64,000 bases of DNA, taken from the NCBI RefSeq assembly GCF_000346465.2, contig NC_034010.1:7201103-7265102 (forward strand). Reading direction: 5' to 3'. Made by a program: the position numbers and the translations under genes. Positions 47,407 to 58,824 of this stretch are shown in pieces. The notes beneath the pieces are model-generated. The model saw only the letters and a program-made list of their open reading frames with translations. It did not search any database and had not been told where the DNA came from. How positions within the stretch are numbered: the first letter of the stretch is position 1; the number at the start of each line of letters is the position of its first letter. The stretch comes from Prunus persica (Eukaryota > Streptophyta > Magnoliopsida > Rosales > Rosaceae).

Positions 47407-47600
47407 CTGGTATAAGAGTTCTTCCGATCATGGTTGGGAGGCTCGGGTGTTGTGGAGGTCACCAAACCCAAAACAGCCAAGAGTCAACAAATTTTGAAAG
47501 AGATATGTGTGATATTGAAATGGATGATTTAAGGAAACAAGTACAACAACGCGGTATCCATTTATCTCCAAGGCACGTCAAGTATCCATTTCACATTTAG
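47407..47600 (+). pseudogene. Possible Gypsy-type gag start with primer-site-like sequence
   Basis: tggtataagagttcttccga at 47408-47427 resembles the iMet-type primer-binding site. It is followed by an ATG at 47430 and a 57-residue reading ending in MCDIEMDDLRKQVQQRG, similar in style to the N-terminus of plant Gypsy gag (short acidic run then DLRxQVQQ). The reading stops at 47600, and the LARD element inserts shortly after. Tentative. Confidence 0.35.
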
Positions 47601-47677
47601 AGGGCTTTGCATGGTCAATAGGATCGCTGATTATATAGTAGTCCCTTGTCTTTCAATGGGTTGGTCATGGTCGTTCC

Positions 47678-48108
47678 TATAAGATGACTTATGTGAGTTG
47701 GCATAATCATATAATTTTTAATTGTATTTAATCAAGATAATAAGGTTTATGTTATCAATTGTAAACAGTCTTATAGTTTTACAAACTTTTTTATTTATGT
47801 TCAATAAGGACTCAATTACTTATGCTTATTAGTTTGTTTTAAACACCAACTCTATCTGTAATATGTGAGATATTGTTGGAGTTTGATTAATTTAAATAGA
47901 ACTGATCTCTACTCTCACAAATCATCAAGTTCTATATTGTGCTTGGCCTATTGATAGCTAGAACATTTTGGTATTTGAAGAGAGTGGAAGATCATTCTCA
48001 TATTAATTACGTTTGCCTTCTGTCGTGGGTAATTTATTGTTTTATTTTGTTCTGTACAAGTTGTAATCCTATTTTATGTTGGTATGCTGCTAGAGATATA
48101 TTCTTACA
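47678..48108 (+). repeat. 5' LTR of the LARD-like element
   Basis: Starts TATAAGATGACTTATGTGAG (first bases mutated from TGTAAGATG) and ends ATATTCTTACA. It aligns end to end with 52076-52499. Confidence 0.92.
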
Positions 48109-48110
48109 TG

Positions 48111-48124
48111 GGGTATCAGAGCCA
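48111..48124 (+). other. Primer-binding site (tRNA-iMet type)
   Basis: GGGTATCAGAGCCA, two bases after the 5' LTR end, fits the plant consensus TGGTATCAGAGCCA except for the first base. Confidence 0.85.
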
Positions 48125-48621
48125 ATTCAACATCCTTAGGGTTCCGTTTTTTATTACACTTCAATGAAACTCAAAATTAGGGTTAGATAAAATTACATGG
48201 GTTTTGTTTTTGATATTAACATATCGGCTAGAAGATTTATGATTTTTTTTTTTATTCTGGTTTTGCTTCAGCAATTATTTATGATTTCATTGACCAAATT
48301 TATTTTGGTTTATGGTGTAGTATCTATTTCAACAACTCAATCTCTTAAGATTACTTTGGATTTGGGTTTTGAGTTTCTGGTTTAAAATTTTGGTTCTTGA
48401 TTGGTTTTGGTTGTGAATTTGGGGTTGCTCACCTCGTAAAATTGTATTGGAAGTGGATTTGACTCAAAATGATTACTCAATACTTCAAATGTGTTGCTTT
48501 TGTTTTTAGATTTTTATGTTGTCTATTTTGACTTCTTCTCATCCTGTATTTTGTCAATCCAACTTTTTGTTTTGTAGTCGATGGAGATAAGAAACTAATT
48601 TTATCTATGATTCTTTTTATG

Positions 48622-48663
<42 letters not shown>

Positions 48664-51600
48664 TGTGTGCATACTTTTGGGTTAATTAGCTTCTTGGCAC
48701 AAGTCAGAATCTTTATACCATGAGTTCTTTCAGTTAGTGTACTTAAGCCTCGTGCAGAAATAGGACTTACCAAATTCACTTTCGGTTAGCTGATGTTATA
48801 GTTTAATTGTTTTCTTCTTTTCATGTTCCTATGTATGCATTAGTTCTTTTCTATAATGAACTAACTTCGCATGAGTCTTTTTCATGATTTGAGTCAATAT
48901 ATCTAGTATTGACACATTTCAATTTTGATGTTGGTTTCTTATGCATAAAACCAACTATATTCATCAATAATGCCTATGATGAATGTGTCATTCCATGAGA
49001 TAAATTCAAATTTTGATGTTGGCTTATTAAGTATCAAACTAACTATTCTGTTATTTATCACTAATGTCACTCATGAATATTGTCAGCCTATGACATAAGG
49101 TGTAATTTTATTTATATATATTTTCTCATTGAGTTTTACGCATTATATTAATGTGACTGAGATGCTACTAAATATGTATGTGCTTGATTGCATCATTTTT
49201 CAATTAGTATCAAATCTTAGGTTTGTCAATTGATTTGTTTTATCTGTTCTCCTTTCTTATGCACTAAAGAAACTTTAATTGAACTTGTAAATTGATTAAG
49301 CTATCTCATATCTCTTTTGGATTGTACAATAGATTTGGGATTCTACTTTTGTCTTGTGTAAGCTTATAGCTTGGATTCTATAAGTTCGGCTAATTATCGA
49401 TTGGGAACTTCCTTCTCACTATCTCTAGGTGCCAGATCTGCATACTATCATCATTTATTTTTATATAGATAGCAACAAGCAAGACAGAGCCGCAAAGCTC
49501 TATATTGGAAGAAAATGGACTATTTTGACTCTTCCATATAAAAACTCAATTCAATAATTCTATAGAACTAAATGAAGATTGAATTAGATTATAGTTGTTC
49601 ATGTTTTTTCAATTGTTGCATTTTGGAAAGTTCTGCACAATAATCAAATGTCATTTTGGTATTTTATGCAACTTTTTTTACTTATGACATTAACATGGAA
49701 ATAACATACAAGACTGCAACATATCTTGAAAGTTTTCGCATCCGCACTAAGAATGCCTTGCTATCGATTCATTTGGTATCTAAATTCTAAAACAAAATTG
49801 TAATGTGATTATATACTATTGTATGTCCTTATATAGTTTGTTTTCAGACAAAGCAAAATTTACCTTCTAGTTTTAGTAAATCTAGTACTTTTGTTAGCAT
49901 GGTAATATAATAGAAAACCTATCTCTTGATTATGTAGCGGAACTAAATTCGAATAGTTAATTGTTCTTTTAAAAAAATGTATCTTATTGTATCTTTTTTC
50001 TTATCAATTTGAATTGAATTGAATTATTTACTTTTCAATTTTTTACTAACTTGATATTTGATCTTTATTGATTTTCCGCATAATTATCATGTAACTAACT
50101 TGGTGCAACATAAAAGGAGTTTTTAATGCAGAGTTTTGATATTGATTTTGTTTGGAGAATGCAATTATGATGAAAATTGTCACTAAAATTATTTTATGAG
50201 TTCAATTCAATTATGTGACAGTTATTGTGTTTTCTAATTCATTATCAAACACCATGTTTTGATTGATTGATTCAATTGTGTTGGTTGGTGGCCCTTTTGG
50301 TTCTTTTAAATTACTAAAAGAAATTCAGTTTGTCATTCACAAACTTGATAGATGTATAAAATTATTTTCGACCAATTGAATAATCTACTAAAGTTGTGTA
50401 TTTGCTGTTGTTCTGAAAAGATTGTTTACAAAACTCATATTTGTAGTTTATGGGATATGAATAGTAGGTTGATTTCCAAAGAAATTGTCTACTACGTTCT
50501 ATTATAAACTAATGCATAGTGAGTCATGTAGAACTTGAAAGTTATAAATTTCATCTTGCATAAAGGTGTTGGAATTTGTAGTTTTGTTTCTTGTGAATTT
50601 ATGCTTGGCTATGCAAAAACTTCTCATAATAGTTTCTTGCCCAAAGGTGAAACCGTATTCTATATTTTGAATACAAGAAAAAACCTTATATCATAGCTTT
50701 CTGTTGTAATGGTTTCTATGAAATCTAATAAGTCTTTAATACTTGGTGTCATTTCCTTGAATTTTATCAACATTCAGAAGTTAAAAAGGGGATCTTACGG
50801 AAGAGATCTTTAGTAGCATCCTCGAGGATTTGTTGAAAAGGGGAAAGAGAGTTATGAGTGAAAATTAGAAGTCTCTTCATGGTTTTAAACAAGTTTAAAG
50901 AAAGTAGTATCTAAAGGTTGATGAGGTGAAGGGAAAACTAAAGAGGTTGTGCAATATATAATAGGTTCCTTTTTTTTAGAAATAAAATTTCAAGAAGGGT
51001 ACTAGATGCAGCCACTACTTCATGAGATGTCTAAATACATCATATTATGATATGCATTTGTGTGAGTGGGGCTGCAACACTGGTACAAAGATGAGAAGTA
51101 CAACACAAATGTGAAGGACGAGGAGCGCTTTCTCTCCTTACCGGGCCTACTATCATGAATTCAATCATAGCCACTCATTATGTAAGATTTTGTCTTACAT
51201 AATAAAATAAAACAACCTAACTACTTCACATGATTAAGATTTTAATTTAGAGTGCTAGGAAGTAATAAGTTTCTTAATATTCACAATTTGTTTCATATAT
51301 AAATAAGAGACAATGTAGTTGCTTATTTGCATCTTTAGCTTGTAGTAATTTGTTTAATATTATTTTGTCAACAAGCTGTTTTACAAAATTTCTTTGTGAT
51401 TTTGGAAACAAGCTACATTGGTTTGACCGTTTACTTTTTAGAAAATGGAAAATATGGAAGGTGTTTGGTTTCCCTTTCCAAAATTTGGGAAAAATTCAAT
51501 GGTCACACTTCATCATTTCATTGTATAGTACATATATGTATGTATATGCATAGCAAGACTTTCATTTGCACTCATCTTATTGGGTAGGTTTCAAGCAAAT

Positions 51601-52075
51601 CCTGTTGAACTTGAAGATAGGTACAGTTACTTTATTCATTGAATAATCATTTTGAGAAAAATTGTCATCTCCTTCTTTTCATGTTGTTACTTTGCAAAGA
51701 TTTTTTGTTTTGTTTTTTTGTTCAAGCTTGAATTTCCTTCAAGGAAATACTTATGGGAGGTTTTTATATAACTCCATTGTTTGGACAAAAAATGTGATAG
51801 TTGATCAGGTACCTAACTCTTCACATATTATTGTTATGTCTGCGGCATTGTGTTTCTGGTTGGTGTGTGTGTGTGTGTGTGTGTGTGTGTGATCTTTGAG
51901 TACTGGTATAGTTGAATTTGTGTCAATTTTTCTAAAGTTCTACACATGCACTAGTTTTGACAGATGTTTTAGAAGTACATTGATGTTTTGGTAAACCCAG
52001 TGATCACTATTGCCTTGATTTGATATGACAAGCCAATATGATTAAGCTACACTCATGTGGGAGAATGTAAGATGA

Positions 52076-52499
52076 CTTATGTGAGTTGGCATAATGACAT
52101 AGTATGTTTTATTGTATTTAATCAAGATAATAGGGTTTATGTTATCAATTGTAACTAGTCTTCTAGTTTTGACAGACTTTGTTATTTATGTTCAATAAGG
52201 ACTCAATTACTTATGCTTATTAGTCTGTGTTAAGCACCAACTCTATCTGTAATGGGTGATATATTTTTGGAGATTGATTAACATAAATATAACTGGTCCC
52301 TGCTCTCACAAATCATTGAGTTCTATTTTGTGCTTGGCCTATTGATAGCTAGAACGTTTTGGTATTTGAAGAGAGTAGAATATCATTCTTATATTAATTA
52401 TGTTTGCTTTCTGTCGTGGGTAATTTATTGTTGTGTTTTGTTCTGTCCAAGTTGTAATCCTATTTAATGTTGGTATGCTGCTAGAGATGTATTCTTACA
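52076..52499 (+). repeat. 3' LTR of the LARD-like element
   Basis: Starts TGTAAGATGACTTATGTGAG, ends GTATTCTTACA, followed by the TSD gttcc. Confidence 0.92.
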
Positions 52500-52504
52500 G
52501 TTCC

Positions 52505-53239
52505 TTCATTGGTCATGAATTATTGGGTAAAAACAACTATGTGCCAATTATCCGTTTAAATTGTAGGTGATGTATATACTTTCCTTACTCTACATGAAGG
52601 AGATGAGTTTTGACGCTTTTTATGTATAGTTTGGTTATTCACTATCAAGAGTTGGTCTTATCTTCTCCCTTAGCCCAATGTGTCGCCCGAGATATCTTGT
52701 GTAAACTAGCGGTTTCTTCCTACCCTGGTGCCTGGACTGACATTGCTACACCTAATCAATGCATGATTAGGTGAATGCTACTTTCTCGGGTACAACTTCA
52801 AGAACGATTCATCTTGATACATATCCCTTGTACATGTGTTATTTTTTATTGGGTGGAAAATTGTGTTCTAATGAGAGATAAGGCACCCTCAATCAGACCA
52901 AATTAGTTACCTAAAAATCTATGCAGTCTTCATATGTTTTATGGGTCCATGTCGAGATTGGCCATGGCATTGGGGTTTTTATTTATTTATAAATAACTCA
53001 TTTTTAAAACTGAAAAATAGTTAATGAATAAAATAGTAGTTAGTAGATTTAAAATAAAAACAAAACAAAACACATAATGAGAGACTTAGAGCTATTTGTT
53101 TTTTCTTGTTTAAAAAATAATTATTCATCAAGAAATTCCATATGAAGCTTATAAATATAAAAATAAAAAATTTCACATCATTTAACTACTAAAACGAAAA
53201 AAAAGGATACAATAGTAATTTCAAATAAGCAAAATTGAA
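52505..53239. other. Intergenic, no gene recognised
   Basis: The stretch interrupted by the LARD insertion continues here. No coding motif is seen, and AT-rich DNA dominates after 52970. Confidence 0.4.
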
Positions 53240-53673
53240 CCTTAAAAGATGGAAGTTGGAATGAAGAGCGGGGCTAGAGGGTTGTCAGCTAGTTACAACT
53301 CATTCCGAAGGAATGAAGCAGTATGACGTCCCAATTGCTTTGATAAGCCAACGGGCTCTACACAAACATGTGCAAAGAAGTTGCACTCTACCACTTATTG
53401 CCTGGAAGCGGGACCTTATCTGTATCGTCTTCCTACCTCATAGCATAATCGCTTTATTTAACGGTGTCTCCTAGGGTTATGAGTGGCATGCCAACAAGAG
53501 TCCACTAAGCCCCTTCGACATTCGAACGTGCGCCGCAACTTTACACCCTTCCAAGTCCATCCTTATTGGCCTCACATTGAGTCATAAGCCCACGCTACTT
53601 GGCTTGGCGATTTAACTTCTAACATTCGTGTATATAAAATGTGTGACAAAAGCATCTCTCACCGATGTGGGAC
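53240..53673 (-). mobile_element. Copia-family LTR plus leader, third location
   Basis: On the minus strand it begins GTCCCACATCGGTGAGAG (complement of about 53656-53673), has TTTTATATACACG as a TATA-like site, the shared block with tgactcaatgtgaggccaat and a primer-site-like TTGGCTTATCAAAGC (complement of 53335-53349). Leader follows down to about 53240. Closest to the canonical family start, TGTCCCACATCGG. No gag follows. Confidence 0.72.
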
Positions 53674-56600
53674 TGATACAATCAGTTGTCAAGAGAAACC
53701 CTATTTCTTTTTTTATAAAGATTAATGGGAAGAAATCAAATTGTTTTCAACCATGGTGATTTCAAATTGTCAAAACTAAACCTCAAAACCGACATGATTA
53801 TGTTCTCTCCTTCTAGTAATTTCAATATTGTACTTTCTTTAATTGACAATCATTCATCTTTACTATTTGGAGAATACAACTTGCTTCTCAAAACCTATTA
53901 CTAAGGGTATGGATTATGTATTAAATAATTTCCAGTACTATAACAATAAACTATAAATAGTTCAATCTAAGTTGACCACATTTCAAGTTTTTTACTTTTG
54001 TGACTCAATCCAAAATGTAAAATAGTGAATTTTCTAGACATACATCTCGATTCTTATATGATTATAGTTTCTTTATTTTTTTGATCATTGGGTGGGGGGG
54101 CTTCGAACGTGAGACATCGTCCAACATTTGGAAGAGAAGTATAACTTGTCCATTTCAACACAAACAAACTTGATAAATGATGAACTTGTATTGATGATCG
54201 TGTGTATTCAAGCACTTTGTATTCATTAATCATTGTAAAAATGTAAATGAAGCACTTCGGTTTTTTGTTTTTTTATTTTTTATTTTTGGGTAAATAGGTT
54301 AAACTACACAAATGTTTCAAGTCCATTCCATGCTACCCTAATTGAGTTTTGCAACCCATCATTTGACTGTGCCTTCTAACTTCACCCACTGAGATGGATA
54401 ATGGATGAAATGATGGCATCATGGAGAGAAACATATGCTAGTAACTTCTTCCTCTCAAAGTATAAAAACCTAATGTGCTTGGAGGCTACGTGATGTTTAT
54501 ATAGCACATAAGAAAGCCCTTCGTTCCCTCTTCCTCTTTGTGTGGTCGGCCTCGTGGTTTCATTGGAACTTTAGGCCTCGTGGTTAAGTTGTCATGTATA
54601 ACTTGTGTTACAAGCCCAATATGTCCAAGCCCAGTAGACCATGAACCTCAAATAAAATTTGAAGTCCAATGCAATTTCCCCATCCAATTATTTAATTAAT
54701 CTCCATTAACTTAATTAATTCATGCTCATCATCTTTAACTTCCACATTATGTATGTGATCCATTAGGTTCTAACAGGTGAATCCATGGGTGATTTGAATT
54801 CTTTCTTTAGCAATTGTAAATTAAAACTCCCTTTTAATTCTACCTTTTGTGAGAACAGTATTGTGGTTAATTCTCAAAGCTTTCACAAGTCTGAGTGATG
54901 TGTAGCAAAAATATCATGATTACCCAAGCCAATATAGAAAAGGTGGAGAACCTCTTCAATTGGAAGACATGTCAAGCCCATGATATGAATCCCAAGCTTA
55001 AATAATTCATACAAGTATGATTCGAATCAAGATTCTTATTCATTTCAAATCAAGATTCTTATTCATTTCGAATCAAAATTCTTATTCATACCTATTGCTT
55101 TGGCCAAAGACTTCTAAATCTATATTGAAGGTAGAGATTTCTTGTTGTACACTCACATGCCTTCATAGATTAATCGATGATCACAACCATGCCTTGAGCC
55201 ATATCCATAAGATTGCATGATTTGAGATCAACAACGCTTTCATAAGATAACAGTGGAGCCTCAAGTCTAAAGACTAATTTATATTATAGCAACTTAGAGA
55301 TCTTGTTTGACATGTAACTAAAACTTTCCATACAATCCTTTTTTGATTATCACGTTCAATGGATTCACTCTTTAGTGAATACCCATTAATGTCACCCACA
55401 CGGATGATTTGAGACCAGTCATCCTCTGAATTGAACAGATACAATGTATACTAGTCTTTATGGATATGTTAATGCCCAGTTGACAATCTTATGACCATAA
55501 ACTCTTTAGGGTGTGAGTTATATGAAAAGGTTTCATGGATCTAACTTCTTTAGATCACTTATCTCATCTCACAAATGAGTTAAGTAAACTATATTTAATG
55601 AGACCATTATTCAAAACAACATTTTTCGTATTTCAATTAATAATAAAAGAAATCCACAATGTGTAATTGATATTCGATGAATACATTGGATTTGGACTTC
55701 TTCAAACGATCACACGGCCAAGGAATGAACACCTCTTGACCTCGGGTACTTCTACCTTGAAGACTAGGCTTTACAATCAATCAAGTTATTGTGTTCGGTA
55801 ACGTTGGCATATTTAATGCATTGTGATGTACATAAATAACGAATTTAGTTTTCACATGTGTGGAATTAACCAAAATTAGAAAATGACTAGCCAACAAGAC
55901 TATATGGTAAAGTTGCTCTATTATGATTAAGTTTTATTATTTAAAGAAATCTATCTATTTTACAATTTGATTTGGCATCATCTTGCCAAAAAAAGGGCTT
56001 TTTTTGTTTGTTTTGACAATGTGACATTATAAATTACTATAATCTAGGAGGAGGATGACTCAAACTTCGGTGCAATGGTGTCGGCACCAAGGACGATCTC
56101 ATGATTTCAAAATGGGGTGAGCTAAATTTACCTGACGTACAAACCTACTAAGAAGACAGAAAACTCAATGATACGAGTGAATTTCATTGATAACAAAAAA
56201 ATTCTAAAGAATCTTTGATCTCTTAGGTTTTTATGTTGATCCGACATTATAAAAGTATAACCTATTGAATAATATATTCAAGCCAACATGTCAGCAACTA
56301 ATTAATTCATTAAATCTCATTGATCGATAATTCATTATTCATACAAGCAAGAGCACCAAAATTATTATCATAGTTTTCTCTATTTCATGATAATAAAAGC
56401 CTTTGACTAGTTTTCTCATAGGAACTCTATGACAAAATGAAATGGAAGTAATTCTTTTAGCTATAGTATGAAGAAAAGGAAAGCTAGTGATATGAATGGT
56501 TTTCCAAAAAATCTAAAAATAGTTGATCACGTGTTTATCAACTTAGAATTGACGTAGAGCATAATTAGTCCAAGGTAAAGTTTCCAATATTTTCAAAAGG

Positions 56601-56901
56601 AAAAAAAAAAGCAGCTAACTTTAATTTCACACTATGTTTACATTGTTTTTAACCTTCTAGCTAGCAGAGGTGGGCTACATGTAATTTTGATGGAAAGACA
56701 AGAAAAGTCACCTAGGCTATAGCCCAGGTTAGTACCTTTCTAGGTCCGTCCCTAGTCGGCACACTAACTTGGTCAACTAGCTTAATCCAAATTTGCAAGA
56801 GAGACTTATATTCATGTGCTCGTTTGATAGAATTTCTTAAAATCCCACCCATCTTTCCTATGTTATTTCCCCTAATTTTTCTTAATAATTTTTAAAAAAA
56901 A
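53674..56901. other. Intergenic, unclassified LTR-like sequence, no gene
   Basis: 53700-53900 shares blocks with 5690-5760 (acaatcattcatctttact and cttgctt ctcaaaa). 54500-55800 has the texture of an LTR or leader (a tttatatagcac promoter-like site near 54497, many phrase-like GC islands), but no partner LTR was found. Nothing coding. Confidence 0.4.
55019..55092 (+). repeat. Minisatellite, 23-24-bp unit, three copies
   Basis: Three copies of the unit gaatcaagattcttattcat, joined by ttc/ttcaa, one with a g-to-a change. Confidence 0.85.
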
Positions 56902-57640
56902 GTTTAATTTCTCTAATACACCGTGAAAATATGGTCAAATCTCATATTGCCCCTGAAACTCAAAGTGACTCACCTTGATCCTTAACCAATGTTTTTTGTC
57001 TCACTTTGCCCTTTACCATTAAGCCCGTTAAGTTAAAAATGCTAAGCCAAGTTTAGGAGAAGAAAAGCTGGAGCATGCCTTCATTAGTGAGTACGAGTCC
57101 GCATACCTATCATATTTGGGTTTGGGCACTCCTCTTTGTCTACGATGAAGATGAAGTTGGTTGTTGGATACATGTAGGTGGTTGTTGGAGGTGGGGGTGG
57201 CTGTGAGTGGAAGAAGTTCAGAAGAGGTGGCTGTATCTTGCTTGGGAGTGATAGTGGTGACTATTGAGTTTTGACGTAGAAGGAGGGGCGGTCTTTGGGT
57301 GGGAATTGGCTTATTGAAATTTTTTTTTCGTTAAAACAATAAAACATTTAAAAACATTATTTTTATTATTTATTGTTTATCTTAAATCATTATTTTTTAA
57401 AATAAAATATTTTATTATGTTTTTGCACACATAGCACTTATGTGGTATGTATTTTAGCAAAATAGTGGGTCTCGCTCGTGTCATGTTAGCATTTTTAACG
57501 GAGTTATTAAAAGATTTAATAGTAAGGGGCAAAGTGAGACACAAAACATCAATTCAGGGATCAAAGTGGGTCAATTTGAGATTCACAGGGCAATGTGAGA
57601 TTTGACCATACTTTAAAAGGGAACTAGAGCAATTAAACCT
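56902..57640. mobile_element. Mutator-like inverted-repeat element with G-rich interior
   Basis: About 145-bp terminal inverted repeats: gtttaatttctctaatac...tatggtcaaatctcatattgcccc...gtctcactttgccc at the left against the complement of 57475-57640 at the right (ggtttaattgctctag...tatggtcaaatctcacattgccc...gtctcactttgcccc). The ends abut taaaaaaa on both sides, a possible 8-9-bp TSD but in low-complexity sequence. The interior 57050-57300 is markedly G-rich (ggtggttgttggaggtgggg) and unlike the AT-rich arms, so it may be a captured gene fragment (Pack-MULE style). I could not identify a source. Confidence 0.78.
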
Positions 57641-58393
57641 TAAAAAAATGAACACAAAAACAAATATCATACGTTGACAACTTTGATGAAATAATGGTTT
57701 TATAAAAAATAAAAAAAATCAATAATAGCTAACATAAATAATAGAATCTTAGTTGTTAATCATATATAGACCATTGGATGTAATTTTTTTTTTACAAAAT
57801 GAAAGCAAATAAGTATGCATACCAATTATATCAGAATGCATATTAGACTTAAACATACCGTTGCGCATATGTGATTATATTTAGTAAATTTAGGTTTTAC
57901 CCATAAAAAAACTTTCACTTTTGGAAAAAGCCAAAGCTTTTTCAGGCTTTTTCAAAAAAGACAGAATAACCTCTCAACTTTCAAACTAAAGACATGCAAA
58001 TGTAAAGGATTTCTTAGGAAATTAAAAAATAAATAAGGGTAATTTTGTCCATTTTTGCTTCTTTTAAAAATTTTCTCTCTCCTTTGGGTTTTTCCAAAGT
58101 CTCCCATTATATTTCTCTTTTATAGGCAACAAACAAATTTCATATCAAAATTAACTATTACGTAACAATTTCCGAAATGCGCAGATGTACATAAAAGAAA
58201 ATTTTTAATATACATAGTTAATTTCTTTCCTTTTTACACCCAAAAAAAAAAATTGTATGGTGCGAGTTTGAGATTCATAAATATTAAAAATAAATAAATA
58301 ATAAGAAGACTACTAAAACGTTTATGCGCTGTATTCTTCAATATCGCTTGTATAAGAAAAAAGTATTGAAATCACCGATAAAATAAGTAAAAC
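57641..58393. other. Intergenic, AT-rich, no gene
   Basis: Poly-A/T tracts and no coding motif. Upstream region of EIN3 beyond the small peptide frame. Confidence 0.4.
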
Positions 58394-58549
58394 TTAAATT
58401 TTATTCAATTCAATGAGATGAATTGACCATGGAATAATCTTGTGACCACATGATGGGATGTAACATGGTTGTTTGGTTGAAGCACCAATGACTTCAGTGT
58501 GAGGAAGTGCACAGAAGAGAATCCCGACCACAATTAAAAAGCTTTTCAT
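58394..58549 (-). CDS. Hypothetical short secreted peptide (about 51 aa)
   Basis: From the ATG at 58549 on the minus strand: MKSFLIVVGILFCALPHTEV, a convincing signal peptide, then a short mature part with two cysteines (QPCYIPSCG). An in-frame ATG lies 11 codons upstream (58582), but the downstream Met gives the better signal peptide. It sits between the Mutator-like element and the EIN3 promoter, divergent from EIN3. It could be the first exon of a cysteine-rich peptide gene, a relic, or chance. No family recognised. Confidence 0.25.
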   Translation of the reverse strand: MKSFLIVVGILFCALPHTEVIGASTKQPCYIPSCGHKIIPWSIHLIELNKI

Positions 58550-58679
58550 ATGCGAAGGGAAAACCAAAAGGTTGCCTCCCACGTCTTAACCGCGGTTAAA
58601 ACGTAACCTGACTCTAGTTAAATAAAAAGTCACCTTTGCTTCTTCCTATCTTCTGTCCCTTCCCTGCAGTCGCCACTCT

Positions 58680-58824
58680 TATCTTTTTCTCTCATTTTCT
58701 TCCTCCATTAAGAAAGGGAAAGAAAATCCACTAAATTCTCTCTCTTCTGACTCTCTCTGAGCAATCAGAGGGTGCTTGAGGAGCTTCAATGCTCTCCTAT
58801 TAACACATGATATCCATCAATCAG
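58680..58824 (+). other. Probable 5' UTR exon of EIN3
   Basis: CT-rich leader (ctctctcttctgactctctc) ending in a donor ATCAG|GTACCT at 58825. A matching acceptor TTTGCAG ends at 59955, giving a 1131-bp leader intron. The exon carries two upstream start codons (58789 and 58807). The transcription start is not determined. Confidence 0.6.

Larger units (their letters stand above)
47678..52499 (+). mobile_element. Complete non-coding LTR retrotransposon (LARD-like) with 5-bp TSD
   Basis: Two direct LTRs (47678-48108 and 52076-52499) flank a 3967-bp interior. The TSD gttcc occurs at 47673-47677 and 52500-52504. The primer site GGGTATCAGAGCCA at 48111-48124 matches the initiator-Met tRNA, and a purine-rich tract gtgggagaa (52067-52075) precedes the 3' LTR. 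Orientation is plus. The interior has no gag, protease, integrase or RT reading, only scattered stops, microsatellites (ATT at 48624-48662, GT at 51862-51891) and AT-rich sequence. It therefore relied on another element's proteins. The LTRs differ by several percent including small indels, so the insertion is old. Confidence 0.92.
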
